Assembly (NCBI RefSeq): GCF_000285595.1 | Contig: NZ_HE611064.1 | Span: forward strand, 952,001-1,016,000 | DNA: 64,000 nucleotides | Source: Kurthia senegalensis | GTDB lineage: Bacteria; Bacillota; Bacilli; Bacillales_A; Planococcaceae | Direction of reading: 5' to 3' | Part shown: in pieces, positions 36,037 to 44,724 of the stretch | Numbering within the stretch: position 1 is the first letter of the stretch | Layout: every line of letters begins with the position of its first letter | The notes under the pieces: generated by a model | Database searches by the model: none | What the model was told of the DNA's origin: nothing | What the model saw: the letters and a program-made list of their open reading frames with translations, nothing else | Translations under genes and position numbers: made by a program

Positions 36037-36387
36037 ATGAAGAAATTTATGTTAGCTTGTATCGGCATCATTGCCGCAATTATCATTTTAGCGACACTCG
36101 GACCATTAGGTGGTTTATTGTTTTCAGGAGCAATTGCCTACGCCGGGATCCACTTCTATATTAAAGCGAATTCTACTTTTGCAAAAATCGTCTGGGGACT
36201 TGTCATTGTAGCTGCTGGATTAAGCGTTATTGCCAACTTCCCTGGTTTACTAGCAGCTGCCGCACTCGTTGGTCTTTACTATCTTTATAAAAAAGGCAGC
36301 TTCGGTAAAAAAATGACTCGTACGAAATCAACGAAAAATGATCCATTCCAAAACTTCGAAAAAGAATGGTCAAACTTAACGAAATAA
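36037..36387 (+). CDS. liaI: Small membrane protein, LiaI-like
   Basis: The protein has 116 residues with three or four hydrophobic helices (about 5-22, 27-45, 52-68, 72-90) and a basic cytoplasmic tail. It occupies the place of LiaI, the membrane partner that recruits the PspA-like LiaH to the membrane in B. subtilis; sequence similarity is to the small lmo0954-like family found beside pspA genes. AAAGGAGG precedes ATG. It starts a five-gene run (36037-39443). Inverted repeats just upstream (TGAGACACTCTCA near 35928 and CTAGACCTAG near 35946) could be sites for the LiaR response regulator, but this is a guess. Confidence 0.7.
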   Translation: MKKFMLACIGIIAAIIILATLGPLGGLLFSGAIAYAGIHFYIKANSTFAKIVWGLVIVAAGLSVIANFPGLLAAAALVGLYYLYKKGSFGKKMTRTKSTKNDPFQNFEKEWSNLTK

Positions 36388-36403
36388 CGAAGGAGACTTT
36401 TAT

Positions 36404-37024
36404 ATGAACTTACTAGAACGTTTAAAATACACTTTCACGACTGATTTAGGAATCGAAACACGTGAAGAAAACCCTGTCGCTCGACTGAATCAATACGTAC
36501 GTGACGCTGAAGTACAAACGAATGAAGCGAAAGCTTTGTTAACACGTCACCGTCAGCTAAAACAAACGATTGAAGAACAACTTGCACAAGCAACAGCATT
36601 ACTTGAAAAAAGACAACAACAATGTCTTCTAGCAGAGCAAACAGGCGAAGAAGATTTAATTACGTTCGCTCATGCTGAAATGACCGTGTATACGAATCGT
36701 GTCAATATGTTGCAACAGTCTGTTGAAGAAGCAACTGCAACCATTATTCGTCTCGAACAAAAATATGAAGCGATGAAACATAAAATTGAAGATATGAAAA
36801 TTCGCCAACTGCAATTAATGGGCTACGAAAATAACATCCGTGCAGAACGTCAAATGGAGGCAATGCTTCATCCAGAAAGTAAGCAACAGCTTTCAACAAA
36901 AGAAGAAATGGAACGTTATTTAGACTTACTTCAAACACCTCAAGCTTCGACAATTGAAGTGAGTTCATCATTAGAAGAGCGTTTAGCGGCATTAGAAGGA
37001 ACAAAACTAGCTAAAAAAGCGTAA
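36404..37024 (+). CDS. liaH: PspA/IM30-family membrane-stress protein (LiaH)
   Basis: The protein has 206 residues, nearly all coiled coil (about 25-150 with long Q/E/R-rich heptads such as EEATATIIRLEQKYEAMKHK). PspA/LiaH proteins form large rings or filaments on the inner membrane face and protect it against envelope damage. It starts 16 bp after the liaI-like gene with AAGGAG before ATG, so both are co-transcribed and should be strongly induced by the LiaFSR system. Confidence 0.88.
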   Translation: MNLLERLKYTFTTDLGIETREENPVARLNQYVRDAEVQTNEAKALLTRHRQLKQTIEEQLAQATALLEKRQQQCLLAEQTGEEDLITFAHAEMTVYTNRVNMLQQSVEEATATIIRLEQKYEAMKHKIEDMKIRQLQLMGYENNIRAERQMEAMLHPESKQQLSTKEEMERYLDLLQTPQASTIEVSSSLEERLAALEGTKLAKKA

Positions 37025-37120
37025 ATTTTATACACTAATAAGATAGAAAAAGTAGCACAAAGTGATATCACTTTGTGTCTATTTTTATGTATACATACCG
37101 TTATGAAAGGAGGCATTCTA

Positions 37121-37795
37121 ATGAAACATTCGACGAACACGATGACCATTTTTTTCTTCATTGCTATACTACTCATTTTTGTAGAAGGCTTTTTATTTGA
37201 AAATGGGTCGATCTTCTTCGTACTTTTTCCTTTATTTCTCGTTTACATTGCGTGGAAACGACAGAAGAAAAAATTATTTTGGATCAGCAGCATTTTCTCC
37301 ATCTTATTTTTACTTTCGATGTGGAGCATGCGGCTCATTATTTTCCTCTTCCTTATTTATACGTTGTACCGTCTCATGAAAAAAGAACCGATTGAAGTGG
37401 ATTTGTCCTTTTTCAAAAAAGCAGACCGCAAAGCCAATCGACTCGTCACGGAAGAGGAAGACATGACAACTGCCTACGCTTGGGAAGACGTACACGTTCA
37501 AAGTTTCGCAGGTCATTTAGTCATCGATACGACGAAAACGATTTTACCTCAATCCCTCGCCATTATTAACGTCCGCCAAGGATTTGGTAAAACGACGATC
37601 ATCGTCCCTTACGAAGTGCCTGTTCATATTCATTACAATGCACTTTACGGCGAACTGTACCCGTTCCAACAAGCTCCTTATCGCTTAATGAACGAATCGG
37701 TCTCTTTTGAAGATGCAGCCTCTACGAATACGAAGCAACAACTTATTATTTACGTTTCAACATTTATTGGCGATCTGGAGGTGATTCGAAAATGA
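37121..37795 (+). CDS. liaF: LiaF-like membrane regulator (DUF2154 type)
   Basis: The protein has 224 residues. Three or four hydrophobic segments fill residues 5-85. The C-terminal half has the typical beta-rich domain (SFAGHLVIDTTKTILPQSLAIINVRQGFGKTTIIVPYEVPVHIHYNALYGEL). LiaF holds the kinase LiaS inactive until the cell wall is damaged. ATG 37121 follows AAAGGAGG; the longer frame lacks a site. The stop codon overlaps the liaS start as ATGA, so the two are translationally coupled. No liaG gene is present. Confidence 0.88.
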   Translation: MKHSTNTMTIFFFIAILLIFVEGFLFENGSIFFVLFPLFLVYIAWKRQKKKLFWISSIFSILFLLSMWSMRLIIFLFLIYTLYRLMKKEPIEVDLSFFKKADRKANRLVTEEEDMTTAYAWEDVHVQSFAGHLVIDTTKTILPQSLAIINVRQGFGKTTIIVPYEVPVHIHYNALYGELYPFQQAPYRLMNESVSFEDAASTNTKQQLIIYVSTFIGDLEVIRK

Positions 37796-38811
37796 CCAAA
37801 TTCATTATTCGTTTCTTTAATTTTTTCATTTTATTTAGCGGTCTTTTCGTTATCGTAGGCTACGCGATTTACGACAGCTTTAAACCGTTCGAAACGCTAT
37901 GGACGACTTCTATTTGGCAAGTGCCGTATGTCGGTTGGCTTGCGATTTTATTCGGGGCACTTAGCTTTTGCATTAGCGTTTGGTCTATCATCATTACGAA
38001 GCAACGTCAACAAACATATACGGTTGCGCTTGAGCACGTATTACAAAATACAGACTTAACATGGAAACGTCCCCTTCCTAAAAAACAAAAACTTCAATTT
38101 TTAGAATTACAGGAACTAATTCGCACACAAAAGAAAAGTTTACAGAGATTAATTAATGATGATGCGAAAGCGAAAGAAGCACTCGTACAAGAACAAGTCG
38201 TGCAAGAACGACAACGACTGGCGAGAGAACTTCATGATTCTGTGTCGCAGCAACTGTTTGCAGCCTCTATGATTTTATCTGCTTTAAACGAAACAGCTAC
38301 TTTGCAACAACCCGCTGCACGCCAATTAAAACAAACAGAACAAATCGTTCAACAAGCACAATTAGAAATGCGTGCCTTACTTTTACATTTGCGTCCTGCC
38401 GCTTTGAAAAATAAAACACTTGCAGAAGGTTTACGAGATTTATTAACGGAGCTACGTCAAAAAGTAACATTCGACATTCATGAACGCTTAGAAGAAGTAA
38501 CACTCCCAAAAGGTGCGGAAGATCATTTATTCCGAATTGCACAAGAAACGTTATCGAATACGCTACGTCACTCGAAAGCGACAGAAGTACAACTTCTCCT
38601 CGTCGAGCGCGACCAACGCGTTATATTACGCGTACAAGATAACGGTGTCGGCTTCTCTGTAGATGACGAATCGCACGGAGGTTCTTACGGGCTAAGAAAT
38701 ATTGAAGAACGTGCCATTGAAATTGGCGGCACGTGTAAAATTGTTGCCATTCCACAGCAAGGTACGATTGTAGAAGTTCAAATCCCAACTGAACAGGAGG
38801 AAACGAAATGA
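37792..38811 (+). CDS. liaS: Sensor histidine kinase LiaS
   Basis: The protein has 339 residues. Two membrane helices (about 6-27 and 45-66) enclose a very short outside loop, the 'intramembrane-sensing' layout. The HisKA_3 box has the phosphoacceptor His148 (RELHDSVSQQLF), and the ATPase domain has NTLRHSKAT (N-box) and DNGVGFSVDD (G1). It phosphorylates the response regulator encoded next. Overlaps of 4 bp with both neighbours (ATGA) show one tightly coupled operon. Confidence 0.92.
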   Translation: MTKFIIRFFNFFILFSGLFVIVGYAIYDSFKPFETLWTTSIWQVPYVGWLAILFGALSFCISVWSIIITKQRQQTYTVALEHVLQNTDLTWKRPLPKKQKLQFLELQELIRTQKKSLQRLINDDAKAKEALVQEQVVQERQRLARELHDSVSQQLFAASMILSALNETATLQQPAARQLKQTEQIVQQAQLEMRALLLHLRPAALKNKTLAEGLRDLLTELRQKVTFDIHERLEEVTLPKGAEDHLFRIAQETLSNTLRHSKATEVQLLLVERDQRVILRVQDNGVGFSVDDESHGGSYGLRNIEERAIEIGGTCKIVAIPQQGTIVEVQIPTEQEETK

Positions 38812-39443
38812 TTCGAGTATTGTTAGCAGACGACCATGAAATGGTGCGTATTGGCGTATCGGCCTATTTGCAAGCACAAGCTGACATGGATGTCGTGGCA
38901 GAGGCAGAGAATGGTCAAGAAGCGTACGAAAAAGCACTGCACTATCGCCCTGACATTATTTTAATGGATATGGTCATGCCGATTTTAAACGGTGCAGAAG
39001 CGACGAAGAAAATTATTGCGGAGTGGCCTGATGCGAAAATTATGGTCGTGACGAGTTTTTTAGATGATGATAAAGTGTATCCTGCACTAGAAGCGGGCGC
39101 TATGAGTTATTTATTAAAAACGACAAATGCAAAACAAATTGCCGATGCGATTCGCAAAACAGTAAGTGGTAATACGATCTTAGAACCGGAAGTCACAACG
39201 AAAATGATGCAACGCATACGGACGAAAGAACATGCATTACACGAAGATTTAACCGAGCGTGAAATGGAAGTACTTTTATTAATTTCTCGCGGCATGACGA
39301 ATCAAGAAATTGCTGATGAATTAATTATTGCAATTAAAACAGTGAAAACACACGTTAGCAACCTTTTATCTAAATTAGAAGTGCAAGATCGTACGCAAGC
39401 GGTTGTATACGCTTTTTCACACGGTCTCGTTCATACGAACTAA
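38808..39443 (+). CDS. liaR: Response regulator LiaR (NarL/LuxR type)
   Basis: The protein has 211 residues with a receiver domain (phosphoacceptor D54 in ILMDMVMP, acidic pair in LLADDHEMV) and a C-terminal LuxR-type helix-turn-helix (about 145-205: LTEREMEVLLLISRGMTNQEIADELIIAIKTVKTHVSNLLSKLEV). It should activate the liaI-liaH promoter on cell wall stress, as in B. subtilis and like VraR in Staphylococcus. It ends the operon. Confidence 0.92.
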   Translation: MIRVLLADDHEMVRIGVSAYLQAQADMDVVAEAENGQEAYEKALHYRPDIILMDMVMPILNGAEATKKIIAEWPDAKIMVVTSFLDDDKVYPALEAGAMSYLLKTTNAKQIADAIRKTVSGNTILEPEVTTKMMQRIRTKEHALHEDLTEREMEVLLLISRGMTNQEIADELIIAIKTVKTHVSNLLSKLEVQDRTQAVVYAFSHGLVHTN

Positions 39444-39640
39444 TAAAATCCTCTATGGTTAAAATAAAAGGGATTTTATTAAAAAAGTTTTCAAATTTTA
39501 AACATGTAATGTAAATTTTATTTCATATGGCAAATAAATAATAACTTTCCATTTTTCAGTAGTATCTTCTTTGTAATTTCGATATAATTTAGAACATATT
39601 TACGCAAGAGAGGATTTATGATTAAAGTGAGGATTTACCA

Positions 39641-40930
39641 TTGAAATTTGGGCAACTAATTAAATTGCATCGTCTCAAAAGCCATATGACACAACAGCAA
39701 CTCGCAGATTCTATTTGCTCAACTTCTTACTTAAGCAAAATAGAAAAAGACCACGCCGTTCCAAAATTACACATAAAAAATGCATTGCTCGAGCGACTTA
39801 ACTTGTCAAAAGACGTCATTCATCAAATCAATGAACAATCTTTTTTCAAAGACATCGAACATGCTTATATGACCGTGTTAAGTTTGCACGAAGCGCATCA
39901 CGCACGAATCGTCTACAATAGCTTCTCCCCTTTTTCTATTAAGTTTAGAAATACCGATTATTTTTATAAAACGAATTTATATTTATTACATATCGCCATT
40001 ATAGCGGAAGAACCCATTGAAACAGTTCAACATTTAATAGAAGGAATTCATAGTATACAAACACATTTAAATGCCGAACAACAATTTTTATATACGTATA
40101 ATTCTGCATTGTATTACTTTAAGCTACAGCGTTATAAAGACGCGCTTAAAGCGATTCAACGCACGCAAAATTTATTAGCGGATTTAACGATTCATCCACT
40201 TGAAAAAGGGGCAATCTACTATTTACAAAGTCGTATTTATTTTTATTTATATGAATATGGAAGTGCTTACACAGCTGCAAAAAAAGCATTAACGATTTAT
40301 AGAAATGTCGATTGTCATGACTACGTACTGAAATGCTACAATTTACTCGGCATTATTAATTTACGCTATAACAATTTTGACTATGCACTCAAATACTTAA
40401 TTGACGGGTATGAATACGCTGTCCAACTTGGAAAAACTGCTTATTACGGACGTTTCCTTCAAAATTTAGGACTGACGAATAGTCGTATGCAAAAATCAAA
40501 AGTAGCGATTGATTATTACATGCGCAGTTTAGAAAAGAAAAGCGATCCGAAACGCCAACTTATTTCTATTCACTCGATTATTAAAGAGTATTCAAAATTA
40601 GAAAAAGATGAACAAGTCGTTCATTGGTCAAATAAGGGACTCTCTATTATTGAACAAAATGATTTGCAGACGTCCAACTTGCATCACTATTATCACTTCA
40701 AAGCTTTTTTAATGATTCATCATACGAAAGAAATCGACTTCGATTTCTTCCATACGCTCATCGCTTATTTTAAAAACATTAACGATCAACGAAGCATTCA
40801 AAAATATGCTTGTGTTGCCGCAGAAAAAGCACAAGATAAAGGGTTAGCTACTGAGGCACTTACGTTTTACAAAATTGCGAACAGCGCATCTCTTGCTTCT
40901 CATAACATCACGTATTGGCAAGATTTATAA
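39641..40930 (+). CDS. HTH-TPR regulator with RNPP-like architecture
   Basis: The protein has 429 residues. An N-terminal XRE helix-turn-helix (about 4-60: LIKLHRLKSHMTQQQLADSICSTSYLSKIEK) is followed by an all-helical TPR region to the end (for example EKGAIYYLQSRIYFYLYEYGSAYTAAKKALTIY and CYNLLGIINLRYNNFDYALKYLIDGYEYA). This layout is shared with peptide-sensing regulators such as PlcR, NprR and PrgX, whose TPR part binds a small secreted peptide. The start is TTG 39641 with GTGAGG 8 nt upstream. A 37-codon ORF with a good ribosome binding site lies behind it on the other strand. That this is a peptide receptor is inference. Confidence 0.85.
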   Translation: MKFGQLIKLHRLKSHMTQQQLADSICSTSYLSKIEKDHAVPKLHIKNALLERLNLSKDVIHQINEQSFFKDIEHAYMTVLSLHEAHHARIVYNSFSPFSIKFRNTDYFYKTNLYLLHIAIIAEEPIETVQHLIEGIHSIQTHLNAEQQFLYTYNSALYYFKLQRYKDALKAIQRTQNLLADLTIHPLEKGAIYYLQSRIYFYLYEYGSAYTAAKKALTIYRNVDCHDYVLKCYNLLGIINLRYNNFDYALKYLIDGYEYAVQLGKTAYYGRFLQNLGLTNSRMQKSKVAIDYYMRSLEKKSDPKRQLISIHSIIKEYSKLEKDEQVVHWSNKGLSIIEQNDLQTSNLHHYYHFKAFLMIHHTKEIDFDFFHTLIAYFKNINDQRSIQKYACVAAEKAQDKGLATEALTFYKIANSASLASHNITYWQDL

Positions 40931-40946
40931 TGCACAAAATGAAAAA

Positions 40947-40995
40947 GCCTCCCTGGTTTTCGATAGATTATCGAAAACCAGGGAGGCTTCTTCTA
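40947..40995. terminator. Strong terminator between convergent genes
   Basis: AAGCCTCCCTGGTTTTCGATA and its exact complement form a 21-bp stem with a 3-nt loop. It serves the HTH-TPR gene and probably the short convergent ORF. Confidence 0.85.
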
Positions 40996-41055
40996 TACTT
41001 TCAGTCCTTTTAATTTTGCCTATGTCACATACGCATCTGCTGTCAGTTGATTCAT

Positions 41056-41169
41056 TTAAAGTGCTGCAGACATCAACTGTTGCACACAAAAAGTAATACT
41101 ACCAAAAGCGAGTGCTAAAGAAAACAGTGAGCCTAACACAGCTCCTTTTGTATGTTGTTTCGTAGACAT
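41056..41169 (-). CDS. Small hydrophobic peptide, 37 residues
   Basis: The frame starts MSTKQHTKGAVLGSLFSLAL and ends FCVQQLMSAAL. AAGGAGG stands 7-8 nt before ATG, one of the best sites in the window. A positively charged N-terminus (three Lys/His) is followed by about 17 hydrophobic residues and a short tail, so it may be a single-span membrane peptide or a secreted pro-peptide. It is convergent with the HTH-TPR regulator gene and divergent from a small HTH gene. I do not recognise a family. The frame is too short for usual gene-calling limits. Confidence 0.6.
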   Translation of the reverse strand: MSTKQHTKGAVLGSLFSLALAFGSITFCVQQLMSAAL

Positions 41170-41303
41170 TTATAAAGGACCTCCTTAACGTTTATGTGTA
41201 ACGAGTATACAAACTCGCTATGTCAGTTTCATTACTAAACGTTTACGTTCTCGTTAAATTGCTATTTCTTCGTTATAATACAACTAGCGAAGGAGGTCAT
41301 TTC

Positions 41304-41534
41304 TTGTATAAAACAATCGCTGAAACAGCCAAACATATTCATATGCCCGAAGAACAAGTAATGCGCTACGTACTTGAAGGGCGCATTCATGCTGTAGATG
41401 ATGGCGAACAGTTTTTAATTAATAGCCAACAATTCGATACGTATTTTGAACAGCTAACACAACTTAAACATGAAATTGACCTGTGGAAATCTACGCCGAT
41501 TCCAGAGGACATTGATATTAAAGATGAAGACTAA
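41304..41534 (+). CDS. Small excisionase-like helix-turn-helix protein
   Basis: The protein has 76 residues. The first 50 look like a MerR/excisionase-type winged helix (KTIAETAKHIHMPEEQVMRYVLEGRIHAVDDGEQFLINSQQFDTYF), followed by an acidic tail (IPEDIDIKDED). TTG 41304 is chosen because AAGGAGG lies 7 nt upstream; the longer frame from 41220 runs through the promoter. It is divergent from the 37-residue peptide gene with 134 bp between them; an inverted repeat CGAGT-N6-ACTCG lies in that gap (41197-41215). Regulation of the neighbour is possible but unproved. Confidence 0.75.
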   Translation: MYKTIAETAKHIHMPEEQVMRYVLEGRIHAVDDGEQFLINSQQFDTYFEQLTQLKHEIDLWKSTPIPEDIDIKDED

Positions 41535-41590
41535 AAAAGAACATCGCTAAGAGGGAATTCGACAAACCTCTCACGCGATGTTCTTTTTTA
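41534..41590. terminator. Bidirectional terminator between the small HTH gene and hom
   Basis: AAAGAACATCGC / GCGATGTTCTTT stem (12 bp) with a further GAGG/CCTC pairing in the loop, A-run before and T-run after. Confidence 0.85.
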
Positions 41591-42577
41591 TACTTGTGCA
41601 ACTGTGCGCTCAGGTTTCGCTAGCATATCTGCATAATCTTCCATCATGACACTCGCTGTCGGATACATACCTGCACCTGCACCGACCATCGTTAACGTGC
41701 CAATGTAGTTCGTATTTAATGTAACGGCATTGTTGACGTCATCAATCGCATACAACGGATGATCTGCGCCGACAAGTTGTGGACCAACTTGTGCGACGAT
41801 TTCATTCGTTGCACTATCACGATACGCATCTGCGACGTGACGATAACGTAATCCTTTCGCCTTCGCTTCTTCCACTTGTTGAGACGTAATACAATCAATT
41901 CCGACGACCTCTACTTTGGACCAATCAGGTTGTTCTCCAAAAGCTAATGCACATAAAATCATTAATTTTCGGAACGCATCTTCGCCTGAAATATCATTGT
42001 AAGGATCTGCTTCCGCATACCCTAATTGTTGCGCTGCTTTGAGCGCGACATCAAAAGGTAATCCTTCTGTACGCATTTGCGTCAAAATATAGTTGGACGT
42101 CCCATTTAAAATTCCTTGAACGTGTTGCACTTCATTTACACGCAATAAATTTTGCATCGTTTTAATGACCGGTACACCACCTGCTGTCGTCGCTTCATAT
42201 CCGACTTGTACGCCGTATTTTTTCGCTTTTTGTTGCAGTTGTTGACCGTAACGAGCAAACATCACTTTGTTCGCCGTAATAACATGACATCCTTTTTCAA
42301 TGGCACGATCTAAATACGAGTAAGCAGGTTGTTCTCCTACAATCCCTTCAAAAACAACTTCTAAATCCGGAATAGCTAACACGTCGTCAAATGACTCTGT
42401 GAATAAAGAAGAATCGATTCCTTCACGTACTTTTGAAGCGTCGCGTACTAAAATTTTTACAATCTCAATTTCTACACCTAATGTTTCTTTAAAATGTGTA
42501 CGACGTTCATGCACGATATTATAAATCCCCTGCCCTACTGTACCGAAACCTAAAATTGCCGCCTTGACTGATGCCAT
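41588..42577 (-). CDS. hom: Homoserine dehydrogenase, short form without ACT domain
   Basis: The protein has 329 residues. Motifs are the NAD(P) site GFGTVGQGIY, ANKVMFARYG, the catalytic region GGVPVIKTMQ and GILNGTSNYILTQM, and the substrate site YAEADPYNDISGEDAFRKL. It reduces aspartate semialdehyde to homoserine, the branch point to methionine and threonine. Usual Bacillus enzymes have about 430 residues with a C-terminal ACT domain for feedback by threonine; here the protein ends at ADMLAKPERTVAQV, so that domain is missing. Position behind metY suggests it feeds the methionine branch. ATG 42577 has GGAGG 9 nt upstream. Confidence 0.9.
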   Translation of the reverse strand: MASVKAAILGFGTVGQGIYNIVHERRTHFKETLGVEIEIVKILVRDASKVREGIDSSLFTESFDDVLAIPDLEVVFEGIVGEQPAYSYLDRAIEKGCHVITANKVMFARYGQQLQQKAKKYGVQVGYEATTAGGVPVIKTMQNLLRVNEVQHVQGILNGTSNYILTQMRTEGLPFDVALKAAQQLGYAEADPYNDISGEDAFRKLMILCALAFGEQPDWSKVEVVGIDCITSQQVEEAKAKGLRYRHVADAYRDSATNEIVAQVGPQLVGADHPLYAIDDVNNAVTLNTNYIGTLTMVGAGAGMYPTASVMMEDYADMLAKPERTVAQV

Positions 42578-42787
42578 ATATATTCGCCTCCAAATAATTG
42601 TTGATTCACATCTCGATGTATTCCTTAAACGTACAAATGTTTCTTCTATAAAAACAATTATACTTATTTTAGATGATAATTGAGAGAATATCAAGAATAT
42701 TCTTTCTCCAAAGGACAGTTGTCTATTGTAAGTGGATAAATATAGCAACATAACAAGGAAATGCTTTTTGTGGCGAATGAGCCAATT

Positions 42788-43027
42788 TTCTATGTGGCAT
42801 CGAATGAGATGCTTATTCCAGCAAATGGGCTAGTATTCTATGTCGCATCAAATGGGATGCTTACTTCAGCAAATGAGCTAGTGTTCCATGCTTCATCAAA
42901 TGGGATGCTTGCTTCAGCGAATGAGCTAGTATTCTATGTCGCATCAAATGAGATGCTTACTTCAGCGAATGAGCTCGTGTTCTGCGCTTCATCGAATGGG
43001 ATGCTTGCTTCAGCGAATGAGCTAGTG
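42788..43027. repeat. Five tandem copies of a 48-bp repeat between metY and hom
   Basis: Five units of exactly 48 bp run without gaps, with a partial copy before. Two unit types alternate in the last four copies (CTATGTCGCATC and CTGCGCTTCATC variants), giving a 96-bp higher-order period. Each unit contains a small inverted repeat such as GCATC-N6-GATGC. On the plus strand the array is open in one frame for 99 codons (42761-43060) as 16-residue repeats (FYVASNEMLTSANELV), but start signals are poor. It may be an untranslated repeat in the metY-hom transcript. Confidence 0.9.
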
Positions 43028-43043
43028 TTCATTAAAATAATTT

Positions 43044-44333
43044 CTATTGGGGCACACTAACTAATTTACTGAATGCATTTTGTAATGCAGCAATTAAATC
43101 ATCTGGATTTTCTAATCCAATCGATAAACGAACGAGTTCTTCTGGTACACCTGAAGCGATTAACTCTTCTTCATTCAATTGTTGATGAGTTGTAGATGCT
43201 GGATGAATAATTAATGAGCGTGCATCCCCAACGTTTGCAACGTGTGAAAATAATTCAATCGTATCGATCAATTTTCTTCCTGCATCACGCCCGCCTTTAA
43301 TACCGAACGTTAAAACCGAACCTGCACCATTTTTTAAATATTTTTGTACAAGTGGTGCATTTTCACTCGTTTCAAGTCCGTTATAATGTACCCATTCAAC
43401 GAGTTCATGGTCATTTAAAAAATTTGCGACTTTCGCAGCGTTCTCGTTATGTCGTGGTACACGTAAATGAATCGTTTCAAGACCTTGAATGAAGTTAAAT
43501 GCGGCATCTGGGCTTAATGTCGGGCCGAAATCACGTAATAAAATAACTCGTAATCTCGTCGCAAATGCGGCACTTGAAGCATCGATGCCATATCGAATGC
43601 CGTGATACGATGCATCCGGTTCTGTATAATCTGGGAATTTGCCGCGTGTCCAATCAAATTTCCCTGCATCAACGACGATGCCACCGATTGTCGTACCGTG
43701 TCCGCCAATCCATTTCGTCGCTGAATGAATAACGATATCTGCTCCAAATTCGATTGGATTCGCACCGATTGGAGAAGCAAATGTATTATCAATAATTAAT
43801 GGAATTTCATGCTTATGTGCGATGTTCGCTAACGCTTCAATATCCGCAATCGATAAGCTCGGATTACCGATAGTTTCAGCGTAAATCGCTTTCGTATTTT
43901 CTTGAATTGCTGCTTCAAATTGCTCTGGGTGACGTTCATCTACAAATGTTGCTGTAATGCCGTATCGTGGTAACGTATTCGAAAATAAATTGTACGTGCC
44001 ACCGTAAAGGCTATTTGCCGCAACAATATGGTCACCGGCTCTCGCTATATTTAAAATTGAAAATGAAATGGCTGCCATGCCAGACGATAAAGCAACTGCT
44101 GCTGTACCGCCTTCTAATAAGGCAACTCGCTTCTCAAAAATGTCTGTCGTTGGATTCATAATGCGTGAATAAATATTGCCCGCTTCTTCTAGACCGAATA
44201 ATTTGCGTGCATGTTCTGCATCGTTGAATTGATACGCTGTCGTGCGATAAATCGGAACAGCAATCGCTCCTGTCACTGGATCCGGAGTTTGTCCTCCGTG
44301 AATAGCTACCGTTTCTTTTTGTAAATTTGTCAT
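43044..44333 (-). CDS. metY: O-acetylhomoserine sulfhydrylase (MetY)
   Basis: The 429-residue protein belongs to the Cys/Met metabolism PLP enzymes. The PLP lysine is K207 (SATKWIGGHGTTIGG), and further conserved parts are YSRIMNPTTDIFEKRVALLEGG, SSGMAAI and DNTFASPIG. It joins O-acetylhomoserine with sulfide to give homocysteine for methionine synthesis. A SAM-I riboswitch lies directly upstream, so expression should fall when S-adenosylmethionine is plentiful. The homoserine dehydrogenase gene lies downstream on the same strand, behind the repeat array. Confidence 0.93.
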   Translation of the reverse strand: MTNLQKETVAIHGGQTPDPVTGAIAVPIYRTTAYQFNDAEHARKLFGLEEAGNIYSRIMNPTTDIFEKRVALLEGGTAAVALSSGMAAISFSILNIARAGDHIVAANSLYGGTYNLFSNTLPRYGITATFVDERHPEQFEAAIQENTKAIYAETIGNPSLSIADIEALANIAHKHEIPLIIDNTFASPIGANPIEFGADIVIHSATKWIGGHGTTIGGIVVDAGKFDWTRGKFPDYTEPDASYHGIRYGIDASSAAFATRLRVILLRDFGPTLSPDAAFNFIQGLETIHLRVPRHNENAAKVANFLNDHELVEWVHYNGLETSENAPLVQKYLKNGAGSVLTFGIKGGRDAGRKLIDTIELFSHVANVGDARSLIIHPASTTHQQLNEEELIASGVPEELVRLSIGLENPDDLIAALQNAFSKLVSVPQ

Positions 44334-44390
44334 ATGATATCTTCCTCCTCAGAAATAGTATTGATGGAACTTCGGAGGTGAAGAAGGAAA

Positions 44391-44548
44391 CAAAAAAACC
44401 CTTCTTCATAAGAAGAGGGTTTACGTCTGCGGTAGTCCTCCCCTTATCTTTCAGATCCGAAAAAATCTGTAGGAATTAGCACCGTAGTATCGCTACTTGG
44501 TTGCCGGGCATCGCAGGGCCTAGTCCCTCCGCCACTCTTGATAAAGGT
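44391..44548 (-). promoter_or_regulatory. SAM-I riboswitch (S-box) with terminator
   Basis: Read on the minus strand the conserved S-box core is present: TATCAAGAGTGGCGGAGGGA, then GGCCCTGCGATGCCCGGCAACC, and GTGCTAATTCC, closing with GATAAGG. The aptamer spans about 44440-44548. Behind it lies a hairpin ACCCTCTTC / GAAGAAGGGT followed by T7, the expression-platform terminator. The gene controlled is metY and probably hom. Confidence 0.95.
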
Positions 44549-44659
44549 TTATATGATTGTTGTTCCATCAATTGCTACTTAGTATAACGAATCCTTTTTC
44601 AGTCGTCAACCTTATTATCAGAATTTTTACAAATTTCTTTAATTTACGCACATACAAAA

Positions 44660-44710
44660 ATGCACGTTTGAAAAGGCGAACCATTTTCAAACGTGCATTC
44701 CATTTTTTTA
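44660..44710 (-). terminator. Terminator of the NfrA-type nitroreductase gene
   Basis: GCACGTTTGAAAA / TTTTCAAACGTGC stem (13 bp) with a 9-nt loop and ATTTTTG behind it on the minus strand. Confidence 0.8.
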
Positions 44711-44724
44711 AATAATTACTATGT

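Noticed and set aside
42761..43060. 99-codon plus-strand ORF across the 48-bp repeats as a repeat protein.
   Set aside because: No well-spaced ribosome binding site, antisense to the metY-hom operon, and open frame is expected for a repeat whose unit length is a multiple of three. Kept only as a repeat feature.
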